Of a DNA stretch of 64,000 nucleotides, positions 48,149 to 60,300 are shown in pieces. The translations under genes were made by a program, and so were the position numbers. Source of the DNA: Erigeron canadensis (lineage: Eukaryota > Streptophyta > Magnoliopsida > Asterales > Asteraceae); the NCBI RefSeq assembly GCF_010389155.1, contig NC_057762.1, positions 8,233,513-8,297,512 on the forward strand, written 5' to 3'. The notes beneath the pieces are model-generated. The model was not told the DNA's origin. It saw nothing but the letters and a program-made list of their open reading frames with translations, and searched no databases. Position 1 is the first letter of the stretch, and each line of letters starts with the position of its first letter.

Positions 48149-48734
48149 TTGTATTCATTTGCAAATGAATACTTGTGTGCAAATGAAGAACTTAATTCTA
48201 GCCATTTCGTCAATTCAATCTTATGGTCAAGATTTAACCCCGCTCTCTCTCGCTCTTCATATCTTTCCTTCTCTCTGTCCACCACCGGCAATTCACACAC
48301 ACAATCTCCAACGGCACCACCATCTCCGTTCACACCACCGTCATTTACGGCGACGGCTATAACCACCGTCATCTTCGGCGATGGCGACGACAAGGGCGGG
48401 GCCCATACCGTATCCAACAACCACCATCTCTTGGATCGCCACCTATCAAATCCATACCTTTCCCATATGCATTCGGTGACAACCTCTTTAGAATGGATAA
48501 GAGCAACGCCCAGACCGTATCCACAGGAAAACAAAACTAATTGTCGTCGGAGATGTCGCTGGAGATGATGTTGCCGCTGCCGGAGATATCGCCAAAGATG
48601 ACGAAGGAGGATGATCGGAGAAGAAGATCGGAGACACCTATAAGTTTTATTTTGATCTTAATTGTTGATCCAATGGCTAGAAGTTATCTCTTCATTTTCA
48701 CATAAATTTTGATTTGCAAGTGAATACAACCCTG
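48149..48734. mobile_element. MULE-like MITE with GC-rich core
   Basis: The left end ttgtattcatttgcaaatg and the right end (inverted) ttgtattcacttgcaaat extend as an inverted repeat for about 80 bases, with atgaagaacttaattctagcc and its counterpart inside. The flanks aaaatata and gaaatata are a near-match TSD. The core is richer in GC with ccaccgtc, ggcgacgg and cggcgatgg words. Overlapping frames on both strands in this core are composition artefacts, although a captured gene fragment cannot be excluded. Confidence 0.6.
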
Positions 48735-49149
48735 GAAATATAATTTAAACAATTATAAAAAAACATATCTAAGTTCTTGTAAGATACAGTAATATAGATC
48801 ACCATTTATTTAATTAGAGGAAAAGGAAGGATCATATTTGTAGATAAATAAATAAAAAGGCTCGAAAACACAAAAAAGAAAATAAATAATAGAAGTTGGT
48901 CAGACTAGGGGTGGGAATTGAGCCAAGTTGTTCACGAGCTGCTCGAGCTCGAACTCGTTTAAGCCGGGTTCAAGTTTAACTATTTCGAGTTCTAGTCGAA
49001 CCCGAATCAAAAAAACGAGCTCGATTAGTTAGACGAGTCGAGCTTTAGAAGAAAAAATTGGACTCGGCTCGAAATATCGTTTACTTTTTCGATCCGAACG
49101 AGCCTTACGAGCTACTCGACTAGTCGAGCCTTGCTATACATGGTTTAAA

Positions 49150-49232
49150 ATATCACTTATACGTTACTAAGGAGATTTGAACCCATGACCTACAAGTTAA
49201 TGGATGACACTTTAACCACTAAAGACAACCAT
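49150..49232 (-). other. tRNA-like A/B-box pair, probably SINE remnant
   Basis: On the minus strand tagtggttaaagtg (A-box-like) is followed at tRNA spacing by ggtcatgggttcaaatctcc (B-box). No acceptor-stem pairing or CCA-proximal structure is evident, so it is not a functional tRNA. A SINE head in the hAT-like block is the likely explanation. Confidence 0.35.
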
Positions 49233-50116
49233 CTTTTTATTGTTATCTTTGCATATATTTTATATAAAGGATCAAACCTTTAACTCTTTAACCATTACTA
49301 TCCATTCCACTTATGTATTACTTAAGTAAATAAAAAAACGAGACTTAATACTTTAATAGTGTATCAAACATAGTTGCTTTTCAATTTAATTCAACTTTCA
49401 AGTAATATGATATGTCGCTTGCTCTTAACATATTAACTTTTTTTAACTTATTATTTTGATAACGAATATATATTCTTTAAAAAAATGTAAATATATATAT
49501 ATATATATATTAAAAATAGCATCTTATTATTCATTTTAATTTTTGTGAGATAACTTGTTTTAGGATAAATGCAAAACTACAGACAAGCTTTTCATCATAT
49601 TACCATGAATAAAAACGATCTATCAAAATGATGATTTGTACTTTTGAACTCTTTTTCTAAATTAAATCCTAAATTTATTATTAAATCTGTTAAACCATTT
49701 AAGTGTATGTTATCTGTATGTAAACTATGTTTACACTTATTATTAAATTTGCAATTAACTTTATAATTATCTAAAGATGTAATATTGTTATTAAGTTTTT
49801 CGTCTTATTCTAAATTTAAGAATTCAAGTCTTTTTAATTTAGATGTGTTTGGATCAATGATTTCTTAAAACTCCTATCTCTTAATCCTCTCCTTGTTCCT
49901 CACTCCTTTTCATAATATAGTCATATATTCCTTTATTGATTTTTAACAAAACATATTAAAATTATAAATTAAATTTTTAAATAACAAGTGTGTGGTTTAA
50001 TTTTGACTTTTGAAACCATCATAACTCTCTTTTTAATATTAAAACACAAAGCCAATTTTATTGTCTTCAGCTAAGCGGGTTTGTCTTAGTCTTTTAGATT
50101 CTAGAAACGGATTTAT

Positions 50117-50128
50117 GCTCTGATACCA
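50117..50128 (-). promoter_or_regulatory. Primer-binding site complementary to initiator tRNA-Met
   Basis: The minus strand reads TGGTATCAGAGC, the primer-binding site used by caulimovirids and many copia elements. It lies downstream (minus strand) of the viroplasmin-like region and of a TATA box, with a spacing of roughly 0.9 kb from the TATA. This is the arrangement of a caulimovirid intergenic region. It adjoins the 44-bp tandem duplication at 50127-50214. Confidence 0.65.
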
Positions 50129-50214
50129 TTAAGAGGGGTATGGCGGATTTTTTGGGTTTCTGTTAAACCACATTAAGAGGGGTATGGCGGATTTTTTGGG
50201 TTTCCGTTAAACCA
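50127..50214. repeat. Tandem duplication of a 44-bp unit
   Basis: The unit cattaagaggggtatggcgg and what follows, ending gttaaaccac, occurs twice head to tail (50127-50170 and 50171-50214) with one substitution (ttctgtt/ttccgtt). It lies immediately next to the primer-binding site. Confidence 0.9.
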
Positions 50215-51008
50215 CTTATTTAGTTTTATTTTTTTACTATTTTTTACTACTACCTATATATATAATAGTAACTAATAAAAATACTACTAATAATCACTAG
50301 ATATTTGTACATACACATATTTATTATTATAATCTATATATTATATTTATTAACTTATATAATATGTATTATTTTATATACAAAATCTAAATATAATATT
50401 ATGTATCTATCATTATATTTCTACACTATCTATTATTATATACATCTACACAATATGTATTATTTTATATACACAATTATGTATCTATTATTACATTTCT
50501 ATACTACTAAATATAATACGTACATGACAATTTTACACTAAAATATGAAACATGATTGCAATAAAATAATTCAAAGCTATAATCTATATTTATTTGCAAT
50601 ACCTAATGTAATATATATTTTTAGTTTTATATTAATGTATAATTTAACATAAATATAAGTATTTAATATAATATATTGTTTAACACAAATATACATAGAA
50701 GAAAAAAGAGATACAATTTATAAGAGGAAAATTTAGTGTGGGAAGCACCAATTTGTACAACGGCAAGCACAATATCAACGCACTTATACAAAACAGTAAA
50801 TAAAACCAAGATTTTTTTTTTATTTTTATAGTTTTTTTTATTTTTAATGGTTTTTGTAAGGAATATAATATGAAGTATTTAGGAGTGTAAGGAGATAAAG
50901 ATTTAGATAAAGAGAGTCGGAGAGAGGGAGTTTTAGAATGCTATAATATTTGAATAGAAAACTTGTTGTATTGAAATTTCGGTGTACTTACAACTAAGAA
51001 TATGAAGG

Positions 51009-51020
51009 CTTTTTATAGAG
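51009..51020 (-). promoter_or_regulatory. TATA box of a pararetrovirus-type promoter (remnant)
   Basis: The minus strand shows CTCTATAAAAAG, a canonical plant TATA box, between the viroplasmin-like pseudogene and the primer-binding site. In caulimovirids the full-length transcript promoter sits in exactly this interval. Whether it is active cannot be judged from sequence. Confidence 0.4.
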
Positions 51021-51385
51021 CCTTAAAGATACATGAGGCTACAATATTTTATAATATTTTGACTACATGATTACAACGGACAAAAACACAATCAATACAA
51101 ATTTAAAATGATTTGAATATTTACAATAAATTATTTGTTGAAATGAAAGGCATCTTCTTTATTATTTGTCTACAATTATTCATCTTCTTTATTTCTTGTC
51201 AACAATTATTGCTTTTGATATTGTCATTGCTTATGTCTTCCTTCTAAAAATCTCTGTGTGTGTTGTCGATTGAAACTGGAGATGGAGGATCATCTTGTGT
51301 GTCTTCAATATCATCTGTATTTCTGATATCCCATATGCTTACTAGTTCACCTTCTCCGGCAAAGGGAAGATATATCTCCCAGTTA

Positions 51386-52720
51386 TTATGTGTCCAAATC
51401 TGCATGAAATGTCCTTCTGCTACTAATTTGTATTGGCTTCTGGAAATTTGCAGGGAGTAATGGTGTTTTCTGTGCTTCTTCCATCCATGATCTTCTTAAT
51501 TCTTCTCGCTGTTCTTGATATTGTGCTAGATGTATGTTGTTTAGTAATTCATTCATATCAAAATCTGTATAACAATTCATTCTTTTTAATTGTTTTATAG
51601 AGTCTTCTATATGACTGATGAATATTCTTTTTCTTGCTGGTCTATAAGTGTGACCATCTGCTTTGGGGAATGAAGAGAAGATTTTACATCCAATTGGTCG
51701 TTCTGAATGAGCTGCTATATTTCCTGCTATAAACACTATTTTTTCTCCTAATCTGTTAAGTATGAGTTCTGTTTTGTGACTGTAACTAAATTCTAAATAA
51801 TCAATCATGCTATTATGGTAAAGATCAATTATTTTTTTTCTGGTATGTTTGTCTTGTCTAGATTAATTTGAATTAATAGAATATGTCATGTTCTTGGACT
51901 ATTACTTCTTGCTACTACTGTAACACCTTCAAATTGCCATTCTCTAAATACTATATTAACCAAATCTTGTTGTAGTTCATAGAAAATTGAAGGGAACTCT
52001 CTTCGTACTTTGTCTTCTATAATCTGTTCTACTTCTGGAAACTATTCTATAAGTGGTTGTAGAGTATGTTGCCATGGAACATCTAGGATTCTGGCTTTGA
52101 AGCTGTTGAGATCTCTGTAAATATAATTTCCTGTTACTTTCTCTGCTTCATAAAGTTTCTTCTGCAAAATCCTTATTTTCTCTAAGAGAACTTTTTCTTT
52201 TAATAATGTATTTTCAATTTTTAACTGCAAAGAATCTGTATCTGTTTTCTGTTTGAGTACTGCTGTTGAAGTTTTGCAATAGTCTCTTCCTGAGATTTAA
52301 TAAGTTGATCAGGATGAGTCTTTGCTACTTCTGAAAAGGACTTAACATTTTTCTGGTTCTATGGAATAAAAAGTTACTCCGAACTGTAATCTTGCTGCTT
52401 CTATTGCCTCTGTAAAATTGTAATATCCTTTAAAAAGAGGTTTTGGACATTGCATATACTGTGTAACTGTTTCCCATTTATTGAAAATTCCGAGTTTGGT
52501 TCCTCGAAATATTACATAATGGGTGAATTTCTTTTTCTTTTCTAGGAGCCTTATGCTTTGTTCACTAAAATAAATGCTTAGAGCATTCAAAATCTGTACT
52601 TTATTTGGACCTGTATTTGGTAATGTCTGTAAATGCCAAAGATTATCTAGGAGGCACTGTTGTTTTTCTGTTAATTCTATCCCAATAAGGGATTTGAATC
52701 AACTGTTTTTGTCTAGACAT
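51386..52720 (-). pseudogene. Decayed endogenous pararetrovirus ORF, viroplasmin-like region
   Basis: Several minus-strand frames follow one another with stops and frameshifts between them: 52590-52342, 52230-52042, about 52020-51880 and 51808-51386. The first contains HYVIFRGTKLGIFNKW and then a region ending EAIEAARLQFG. This resembles the caulimovirus viroplasmin (RNase H N-terminal-like) domain found in the translational transactivator. The second is a Lys/Glu-rich coiled-coil-like stretch. The third and fourth are charged and unassigned. Order downstream (TATA, then primer-binding site) agrees with the end of a caulimovirid genome. The copy is broken and fragmentary; no polymerase, coat or movement gene is seen. 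The genus cannot be told. Confidence 0.55.
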
Positions 52721-52804
52721 TTTTGAAGTGCATAATTTCCATAGAACAATATGGAATTTGTTGGTGAAAGCGAAGGCTGTATACTTTGTGAAATATTATA
52801 TACA

Positions 52805-53083
52805 GGGAAAAGTTATTTTGAGTCCAAAAAGGGTCTATTGATTTTATTTCATCTCCTCAAATCCCAACCACTTCCTACCACCACCACCATTATCTCCGAC
52901 TACCACCATGATTTTCCGGCGATGGCGACCACCGCCACCACGACTTACACATGTGTAAGCACCACCACCATCATCTCCGACCACCACCACGACTTACACA
53001 TGTGTAAATTAACTTATACATGTGTAAGTTATATGGACCTCTTTTAGACTCAAAATAAGCTGAATTCTAAATAACCTGCCCCT
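52805..53083. mobile_element. Small TIR element with cacatgtg palindromes
   Basis: The left ttattttgagtccaaaaag and the right end (inverted) ttattttgagtctaaaagag are TIR counterparts about 280 bp apart. Between them lie accaccacc-rich DNA and three copies of the palindromic word acttacacatgtgtaa (one with a substitution). The flanking tatata makes the TSD ambiguous. It is inserted near the upstream end of the pararetrovirus-like segment. Confidence 0.55.
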
Positions 53084-53533
53084 ATATATATATATATATA
53101 TATATTATACATAGTTAAATTGTCCAAAGCTTGGCCTATAATGATAACATATTACTACATGTATGTTGCGAATAACTTTATTTCAATAGTGATCATTTTA
53201 ATAGATCATTTTTATTCATAGTAATATGATCAAAGTTTCGATTATACACGAATAAGGATTGATAAATGTTCAATGTAACATGTATCGCTTTATAAGACGA
53301 GCTAATCGAGCTCGAGCTCCTAAACATGGAAACGAAACTCGAACTAAGTTAATCCTGCAAGTATTCAAATAACTATACGAGATTCGAGCTCGATATCAAA
53401 CACTAATGGGTCGGGTCGAGCTCGAGCTCAATTTTGAATATTTATACGAGCTCGAGCTCGATTCGAGTAATAAATAAACAAACAAGCCTAAATATCCTGA
53501 AACTCGACTCGACTCGGCTCATTCCCACCCTTA

Positions 53534-54032
53534 GGCGGGAGTCAGGGATCTATGTCTGTAACTATGAAAAGAAATAGCAACACCATTACCTAGATTCCAA
53601 GGCAATCGGTCCGCGTTGCGGGACCTCAATTTTTGTTTTGAAATGATTGTGTTGTGTTAGAGTACTTATGTTAAACCTTCAAACGCTTAAAATCATTCTG
53701 TCAGAGATAAGTTTGTTTCAAATATATATTTATTTAATGGCAGAACCGCATTAGCTTTCATCTGAGTGTTGTGGACTGTCAATTATTGTGATTATATTTT
53801 GTTACTTATGATGTGTCGCTATATATGTTAGCTTAAAACTTTTACCATATGAAATATATATTTATTTAAACATTACCACAAACGTATCTAAAAGTATATA
53901 GTATCGAATGCATATTTTAAATATGCACAAAGAAAAAAGTCGAATGAAAGTTTTCAATATATTAGTTGAAATCACAAATAAGAAAGTGTGTAAAAGCTAA
54001 ATAAGGGTACAAAACGTTAGGGGATATGACCA
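53534..54032. other. Spacer with one Helitron-like hairpin
   Basis: No genes. The phrase ggtccgcgttgcgggacc at about 53609-53626 is a hairpin similar in style to Helitron 3' ends, but termini were not found. Confidence 0.35.
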
Positions 54033-54290
54033 TTAAAAGTTGCAACATACTGTTTGAAAACCCAAACGGAAAAAAAAGTGTGAAAAACCAATAAGTAACC
54101 CGTAATAGGAAGCTCAAACGGGTTGCGATGTGACAAAATCCAAATAATGGTAATGATAGGAGATAGAGACATAAAAAAGTTGCAATATATTGTTTGAGAA
54201 CCCAAAAGGAAATAAAGTGTGCAAAAACCAATAAATATCCCGTAATAAAAAAATCAGACGGGATGCAATTTGACAAAGTTTTACAAGATG
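54033..54290. repeat. Imperfect tandem duplication, period about 142 bp
   Basis: Two copies share aaaagttgcaacatactgtttgaaaaccc with aaaagttgcaatatattgtttgagaaccc, and later aaccaataagtaacccgtaata with aaccaataaatatcccgtaata. They are diverged and in direct orientation. The ORFs on the minus strand reflect the repeat and are not a gene. Confidence 0.8.
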
Positions 54291-55218
54291 TTACGTGGAC
54301 GAATAGTAAATCGCCACCTATACATCCTTTAATTCCTCTTAATATAACATAATATATAATTCGTTAATTTTATTTGTTTTTTTTCTTAATCTATACCCCC
54401 TTATAATACAAATAGAAATCTATTTTAAGATATTTAAGTAATTTTTTCAATATTATAATATTGCCCCTAATTAACACATCAACTCTAATTATATATTTCT
54501 AAACACAATCAGACAAACACCTTACTAAGATCTAACACACAATCATTTCTTTATCTCCTTTCTATTTACACACACACATATCTAATCATCCCCCACTGTT
54601 TTATATTACCGTCACCGTTTAACATCACAACGCACTGGCACCAACCCTCATTATACATTTGAGAATTGGTCACCCACAAACTAAAGAGTCATGCTAGGTG
54701 AAACAGCTCACGCAGGTCCAAAACCAGGCCTGGTTCGAGCCTTAAATAAAACGAAAGTCTAAAATAAACCGTACTTGTGAATTTCTGATAAGTTGGGTTT
54801 AACAACTCTCAGGTTGGACTATAATTTCATACTATACATTTAAATCTGTTGTATAATTTCCAATTGATATTCCAAGTTTCCAACTAAACAATCTAGAACA
54901 GTAGAACTTCCCTTTCCAAGTACGATTCCATTTTGGGAGGACTCCAATGGGCTTGAGGGTTTGTTAGCCCAACTAATATTGTCTTATAGTATAGTTACTA
55001 TAGGAGTCCGATGTCTTATAATCTTTATTTTTATTTTTATTTTTACTTTTATTTTTATCTTTATTACCATATTAAATTTTAGACCCGTGTCAAATACATG
55101 GGTTTTAATGTTTTATAACATTATCAAGATAAAAAATAGTATATAGAACAAAAAATACTTACACTTTAAAATGTAAAAATGTACTTAAAAAATAATTGAG
55201 ATTACTAAATGCTAAATC

Positions 55219-56410
55219 ATATCAAGCTATTATGGTGTAGCAGAGTTTCATCTATACAAACTCTTACAGAGAAACAATATCTTAACCTTGATTACATAAT
55301 TAACCGAGTTCTCATTGATGTCTTGCAAAAAAGTAATTTTATTTTCATTAGTCATGGTTCTTAAGAACAATAAAAGTAGCAATTGGTTTGTAGGTTTTCA
55401 TGATTTCGTGTCCGATGTCTTAAATCTTTACTTTTATTTTTGTTTTCATCTTTATTACTATATAGAAATTCTTCACACTCTCATATTTAGAAATAATTAT
55501 AATGAAGTTTGTTATAAATTGACCAAAGTACTCTTAATGGACCCCTTTTGCATTAAGTTAGATGCGAAATGATCATTCGATTTTTAATTAATTACACCAC
55601 AAGTCCCTTATCTCTTAAAATATCTTCAATATCCCTTTAGATCAATTATCTTTACGTCAATTACCTGCACCACTTGTAGATCGCCACCACCACCAGTCGT
55701 CGTCACCACCACACTGCCTTCCCCGCCACTGCCCGCGTAATATACAGATCCTGTGCTAGTTTACTGCACATGGTATTTTTTTTTTAAATGATAAACTATT
55801 ATATTCTAACTTTTAAATTATATTAATACATGAAAAAATTCAAGATTTTAGAAAAATATCCATTAATCAATCCGCTTAAAATGAAAAGTGAGTGTTAACG
55901 CTTGATAAAAAAATCCATAAGATCAACGATCTTATAGTTAAGCCATCAAGCTCATTGGTTACATAAAAATATAGAATACTATTTAGTTACATGTGAACGT
56001 GCGTATTGTCATCAAACCTATGGTTATTTCCATCTGATTCAAGTTTGTATACTATCTACTTTATAACTAGATTTTAAACTCTTATCATATACACGAATGT
56101 TACAACATTATTAATATAAGAATTAGCATATGAAACACAAAAAGTACATATACGTTACATGTAAAAATATATTTAAAAATAAATTGAGATATTTACATGT
56201 AAATACTGAATGATAATTAAATCATATCAAGGTTGGATGGAGTACCAGAGTTTCTTTTATACAAACTCAGAGAATCAATATCTTAACTTTTATTACATAA
56301 TTAACCGAGTTTTCATTGAATTCTTACAAAAAAATAATTTTATTTTCGTTAGCCATGATTATTAAGAACATTAAAAGTATCAGCTACCTCGTGAGGTTTT
56401 CAATAATTTT
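55219..56410. repeat. Direct repeat pair, about 200-bp copies 1.0 kb apart
   Basis: The copy at about 55219-55415 and the copy at about 56221-56410 share attacataattaaccgagtt, caaaaaagtaattttatttt and ataaaagta-type words in the same order. Both lie in copy 2 of the segmental duplication, within sequence absent from copy 1. The intervening DNA includes a Helitron-like 3' end at 55756-55759. Confidence 0.75.
55570..55759 (+). mobile_element. Helitron-like 3' end
   Basis: A CACC/CGCC-rich segment, the motif cactgcccgcgtaatatac and a final CTAG before T (55756-55759) match the mini-Helitron family seen at 12540 and elsewhere. The 5' end was not fixed; the start given is a guess. Confidence 0.4.
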
Positions 56411-56867
56411 GTATATTGTGATTTTATTTGTAGTTTTCAGTTTATATAAGAAAAATTTGTATCATAAATATAATTTGAATTTAATTACTAATAACAACAA
56501 TGTCTGATTACAATTACTAATAACAACAATATTACGATTAATTTGATAACAGTCAATAATATAAAATAAAATATTGATATAAATATGTAACCTCCCTAAC
56601 TTCTACCTAAATTTTGTTATTAGATAGACATTATGAAATAAAATATTAATTATTTTTAAATTGGGTTAAAAGTGTAAATTGGTGATGAAAAACAAAAAAA
56701 ATGTAAATTAATTTAGACATGTTTTATTTAATTAATTTTGAAAAATTAAGAGCTGTGATTGGTAAACTAGGGTTAGATCAGTTGTCTTTTAGTATATATA
56801 TTAAGATATATCACCCTAGTTAATGTTATTACAAGTAAAAGCATCAGGTATGGATGCATGATACAAA

Positions 56868-57310
56868 TGTTGAAATAATTATGATTCGTATTGTAAATAT
56901 AATGAAAATATGATAATAATAATATGTACCTGACGATCTAGAGGACCTTGTAAGAGCAAGAATGTTTGCCATTGATGTCGGGTTCCCAAAACAAGATGAT
57001 TGTTATTAGATGGGTATGAGTATGGAAAGAAAACACACATAAAGATGGAGGAAGATTAGGTAAAAATGGTTGCAAATGACTCTTTATTTATAGAGAGAAC
57101 ATTTACAACTTTAGCCCCTGGTGTTTAGTATGTGCAATATAAGTCCCCGTAGTTCCAATCATCTAATGGGAAACCCCTATAGTATGTCTTTAAGAGTAAA
57201 TACGCCCATCGTATATTTACTAGACATAGGGATTTCAGTTATCGTCAATTATCATATCACGAATAATAAATGATCAGTGATGGTCACATTTAACGTGGTT
57301 CCAACATTCT
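56868..57310 (-). mobile_element. LTR of a copia-type retrotransposon (3' LTR)
   Basis: On the minus strand it begins TGTTGGAACC (57310) and ends ATTTCAACA (56868), giving the inverted TGTTG/CAACA ends of an LTR, 443 bp. Directly upstream on the minus strand is the polypurine-type sequence cttggtcaagtggaagaa, as expected at a 3' LTR. A TATA-like ctctctataaataaagag lies inside. It was inserted at the right end of the segmental duplication. Confidence 0.8.
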
Positions 57311-60300
57311 TCCACTTGACCAAGCGATCATTTATCTATGAGTATTCAATAAGTTCGGCCGGGATAATACTCATTTTGTTTTAAACTGAAATCATAGTCA
57401 ATAAGTATAGTCGTAGAGAAGAATATCAACTCAGGACCCCCACTAGTCAAACTATGACTGAAATTTAAAACTAATAAGCAATGATCAATTGACTAAGACA
57501 AATTTTGTTATAATAATGTCTATACACCATTATGAGCTCAAAGTGTAACTAATAGACAAACAAAATCTGAATATAGAGGAAAATTTTTTATTAAGATAAT
57601 AATGACCAATAAGTACAACATGCTATTATAATAGGTCCTTTAATTAGCCCCATCTTCAACACGTGTCCTACGAAGATTTTAGGAGGAAGACCTTCAGTCA
57701 TTGGATCCACTAGCATATTATGTGTACTTATGTACACAATACAAAGAACATTTCCTCAATCCGTTATCTTACAAACAGATACTTTGTATCGAGATACATC
57801 TCAACACCAGTTGAACTGTTACTGTTCAAATAATTACGGTAGCTGAGTTATCACAGTAAAGCTTCAATGGTCTAATAATTAAGTTGACGACTTTCGAGTC
57901 CACTGACCAGGTTCTTTAACAACATCCCATGACGTGAAAATTATGAACGTTCAACCATCATGGTAGAGGTTGTAGTCAGTTTCTATTTATGACTCCGTCA
58001 AAAGATAGGTTTGCCAGCTAATCATAAATATACATTCAGAAGTAGATTTCTTATTAGAATTAGAACATCCCACTAATTCTAAGATGTCACATCTTCTTCT
58101 ATAAGTAAATGTGTAGTCTTTGGTCCTTAGCAGATATCGTAGAACCTTTTAAGTGTTATCCAACATGTTGATTCGGGATTAAATAGTTAACTCCCAAGCA
58201 TACCGGTGATATAAGCGATATCTGGACGAATACGACCTTAACATACATAATGCTCTTAACTACTTATGAGTAAGGTATAATCCTCATTTGCTCCTATTCA
58301 ATGTTTGGACTTTGGAAACAATTACATACGTTTCCTTTTACTACTAGAGTTATAGTGGGTGTGTAGTGCTGCATGTTATGGCGTTCTAAGATCTGTTCAA
58401 TATAAGTCTTTCGAGAAAGAACCAAAACATCATTACGCCTGTCTCGATTATTTTGATACCTGTGACATAAGAGGCATCATCGAGATTTTATGTCAACATT
58501 CTGCCAAAGTAAACACTTCAACTTACGCAACATATCCAAGTTGTAACTTGCAAGTATAATATCATCCACGTGCAAAACAAGGATTGTAAATTTACTCCCA
58601 CTGATCTTGAGATAGGTGCATTAATCCACTTGATTCTTTAGGAAGTCTTGTCCTTTTATGACTTCATCAAACTTAAGGTACCAATTTTAGTGATGCTTGC
58701 TTTAACCCATATATGGACTTAGTCAACTTGCAGACCATGTGCTCTTTACCTTCTGGAATGAGTCCTTCAGGTTGTCTCATGTATTCTTATTGCAAGTTTC
58801 CATTCAGGAAAGTGGACTTGACAACCATCTAATGTAACTCTAAATGATAATGAGCTACAAGTGTCATGACGATCCTTAAGGAATCTTTGTGAGAGACGGG
58901 ACAAAAAGGTCTTTTGATAATCGATTCCTTCCTTTTGAGTAAAGCCCTTCGCAACCAGTTTGGCCTTATAGCGTTTGACGTTTCCATTCGGGTCTAATTT
59001 TGGTTTTGAAGATCCATTTTCAACCTACAGGTTTGGATTCTTAAGGAAATTCAACCAAGTCCCAAACGTCATTATGCTACATGGAATTAAGCTCTTAAGT
59101 CATGGCTTCATTCCACTAAGTGGCCCGATTGCTATTAATGGCTTCTTGATAAGAGGTGGGATCAATAAGCTTTCCAATATCCTCAACTTTAGTTAAATAA
59201 GTTATGAAATCATCAAAAGTTTGTGGCCCTGCATAACCTAGATGATCTCCTGAGTTGATTTTTAGGTTTAGTAGTATCTTGATTTTGATTAGGAGAAGGT
59301 AGATCAGTAATATTAGGAGCAGCGTTAAGTACAAGATGAGTTATCGGAGGAGTAATAATAACCGACGAGTGGTTCCCCCCGCGTCTTGTACTTCCTGCAA
59401 ATCTTAAGTTATGATTTGTCGTGCTCCCACTGGTTTCTTAGTTCTCAAAAAACGTGGCATAATGCGTGTCAATAATGCTAGTAGTGTAGGAAAGACAGTA
59501 AAACTAATAACCGATAAAGAAACAAGTAAAGGATGTAGGATCCAGTTTCTTTAAGTTAGGGTTATAGAGTTATGCTTTGGCAGAACAGCCTCATACGTTC
59601 ATATATTTTAGACTCAGTTTCTTACCTGTCCAAGAGTCTTAAGGACAGATTCTAATGGAACTCTTATTGAGTATATGAATGGCTATGTGTAAGGCCTCAG
59701 TCCAAAAGAAAGTAGGTAAGTTAGTGTTGACAAACACATTTTTCACCATGTCCATTAAGGTTCTATTTCTCCTTTTAGCAACATAAAATTTTGAGGAGAA
59801 CCAAATATGGTGTATTGGTTAGTTATGTTTTGTTCCTTTCAAAAATTATGGAAAGAACCGGCAGCTTAACCAATATCAGTATGTCAACCATAATACTCAC
59901 ATCCTCTATCTGATCTCACAACATTTATTTTATGATTAATTTGGTTTAAAACCAAAGATTTAAGATCAATAAAAGTCTCTAAGGGATCAGATCAGATATA
60001 GGTGCACATAACGTGAATAAACGTTAATGAACATAATAAATGAAGCATGTCTTGAGATGGATACGGGATATGGGCCACTAACAACAGAGTGAATTATTTC
60101 CAACAAGTTGGAACTTCTAGTGGCTCCTTTCTTAATCCCTTAAGCCATTAAATACATGTTTCAAAATCACTAAAGTTAAGATAATGTAATATTCCATCCT
60201 TATGAGTCGTATCATGCAAACTCGTGAGATGTGGCCAAAATGTTTATGCCACATTATAGAGGAGTTCTCTAATTATTTAGGTGATTTTATCTTTGTTTTA

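Larger units (their letters stand above)
48906..53533. mobile_element. 4.6-kb block bounded by inverted hAT-like ends
   Basis: The left end taggggtgggaattgagcc and the right end, inverted, taagggtgggaatgagccgag are clear TIR counterparts. Both subterminal zones (about 240 bases) are packed with the palindromic words gagctcgagctcg and actcga. This style is common in plant hAT elements. The 8-bp flanks (ggtcagac and ggcgggag) do not match, so this may be one old element or two separate elements facing each other. No hAT transposase is visible; the interior instead carries pararetrovirus-derived sequence and a small MITE. Confidence 0.45.
44635..56860. repeat. Segmental duplication, copy 2, inflated by insertions
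   Basis: This is colinear with 36638-40600 but three times as long. Insertions absent from copy 1 include the hAT MITE at 45377-45814, the MITE at 46505-46747, the MULE-like element at 48149-48734 and the 48906-53533 block. The left end starts just after the palindrome with gtttgtttggtttatgtaaatcatag, matching the TCP 3' flank at about 36645. Near 44680-44905 is extra sequence absent from copy 1, including a direct repeat of aagccatgcaattcgtacta (44842 and 44859 region). The right end runs to the copia LTR at 56868. Confidence 0.75.

Noticed and set aside
48112..48568. ORFs of 140 and 146 codons on opposite strands
   Set aside because: They overlap each other inside a TIR element. Low-complexity Ser/Thr/Pro composition follows from ccacc/cggcg words, and no domain is visible.
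49150..49232. Functional tRNA gene
   Set aside because: A and B boxes are tRNA-like but no cloverleaf stems can be drawn. Treated as a SINE remnant.
58359..59196. Plus-strand ORFs of 66-73 codons
   Set aside because: They run antisense to the decayed copia polyprotein, whose family-like residues are on the minus strand.
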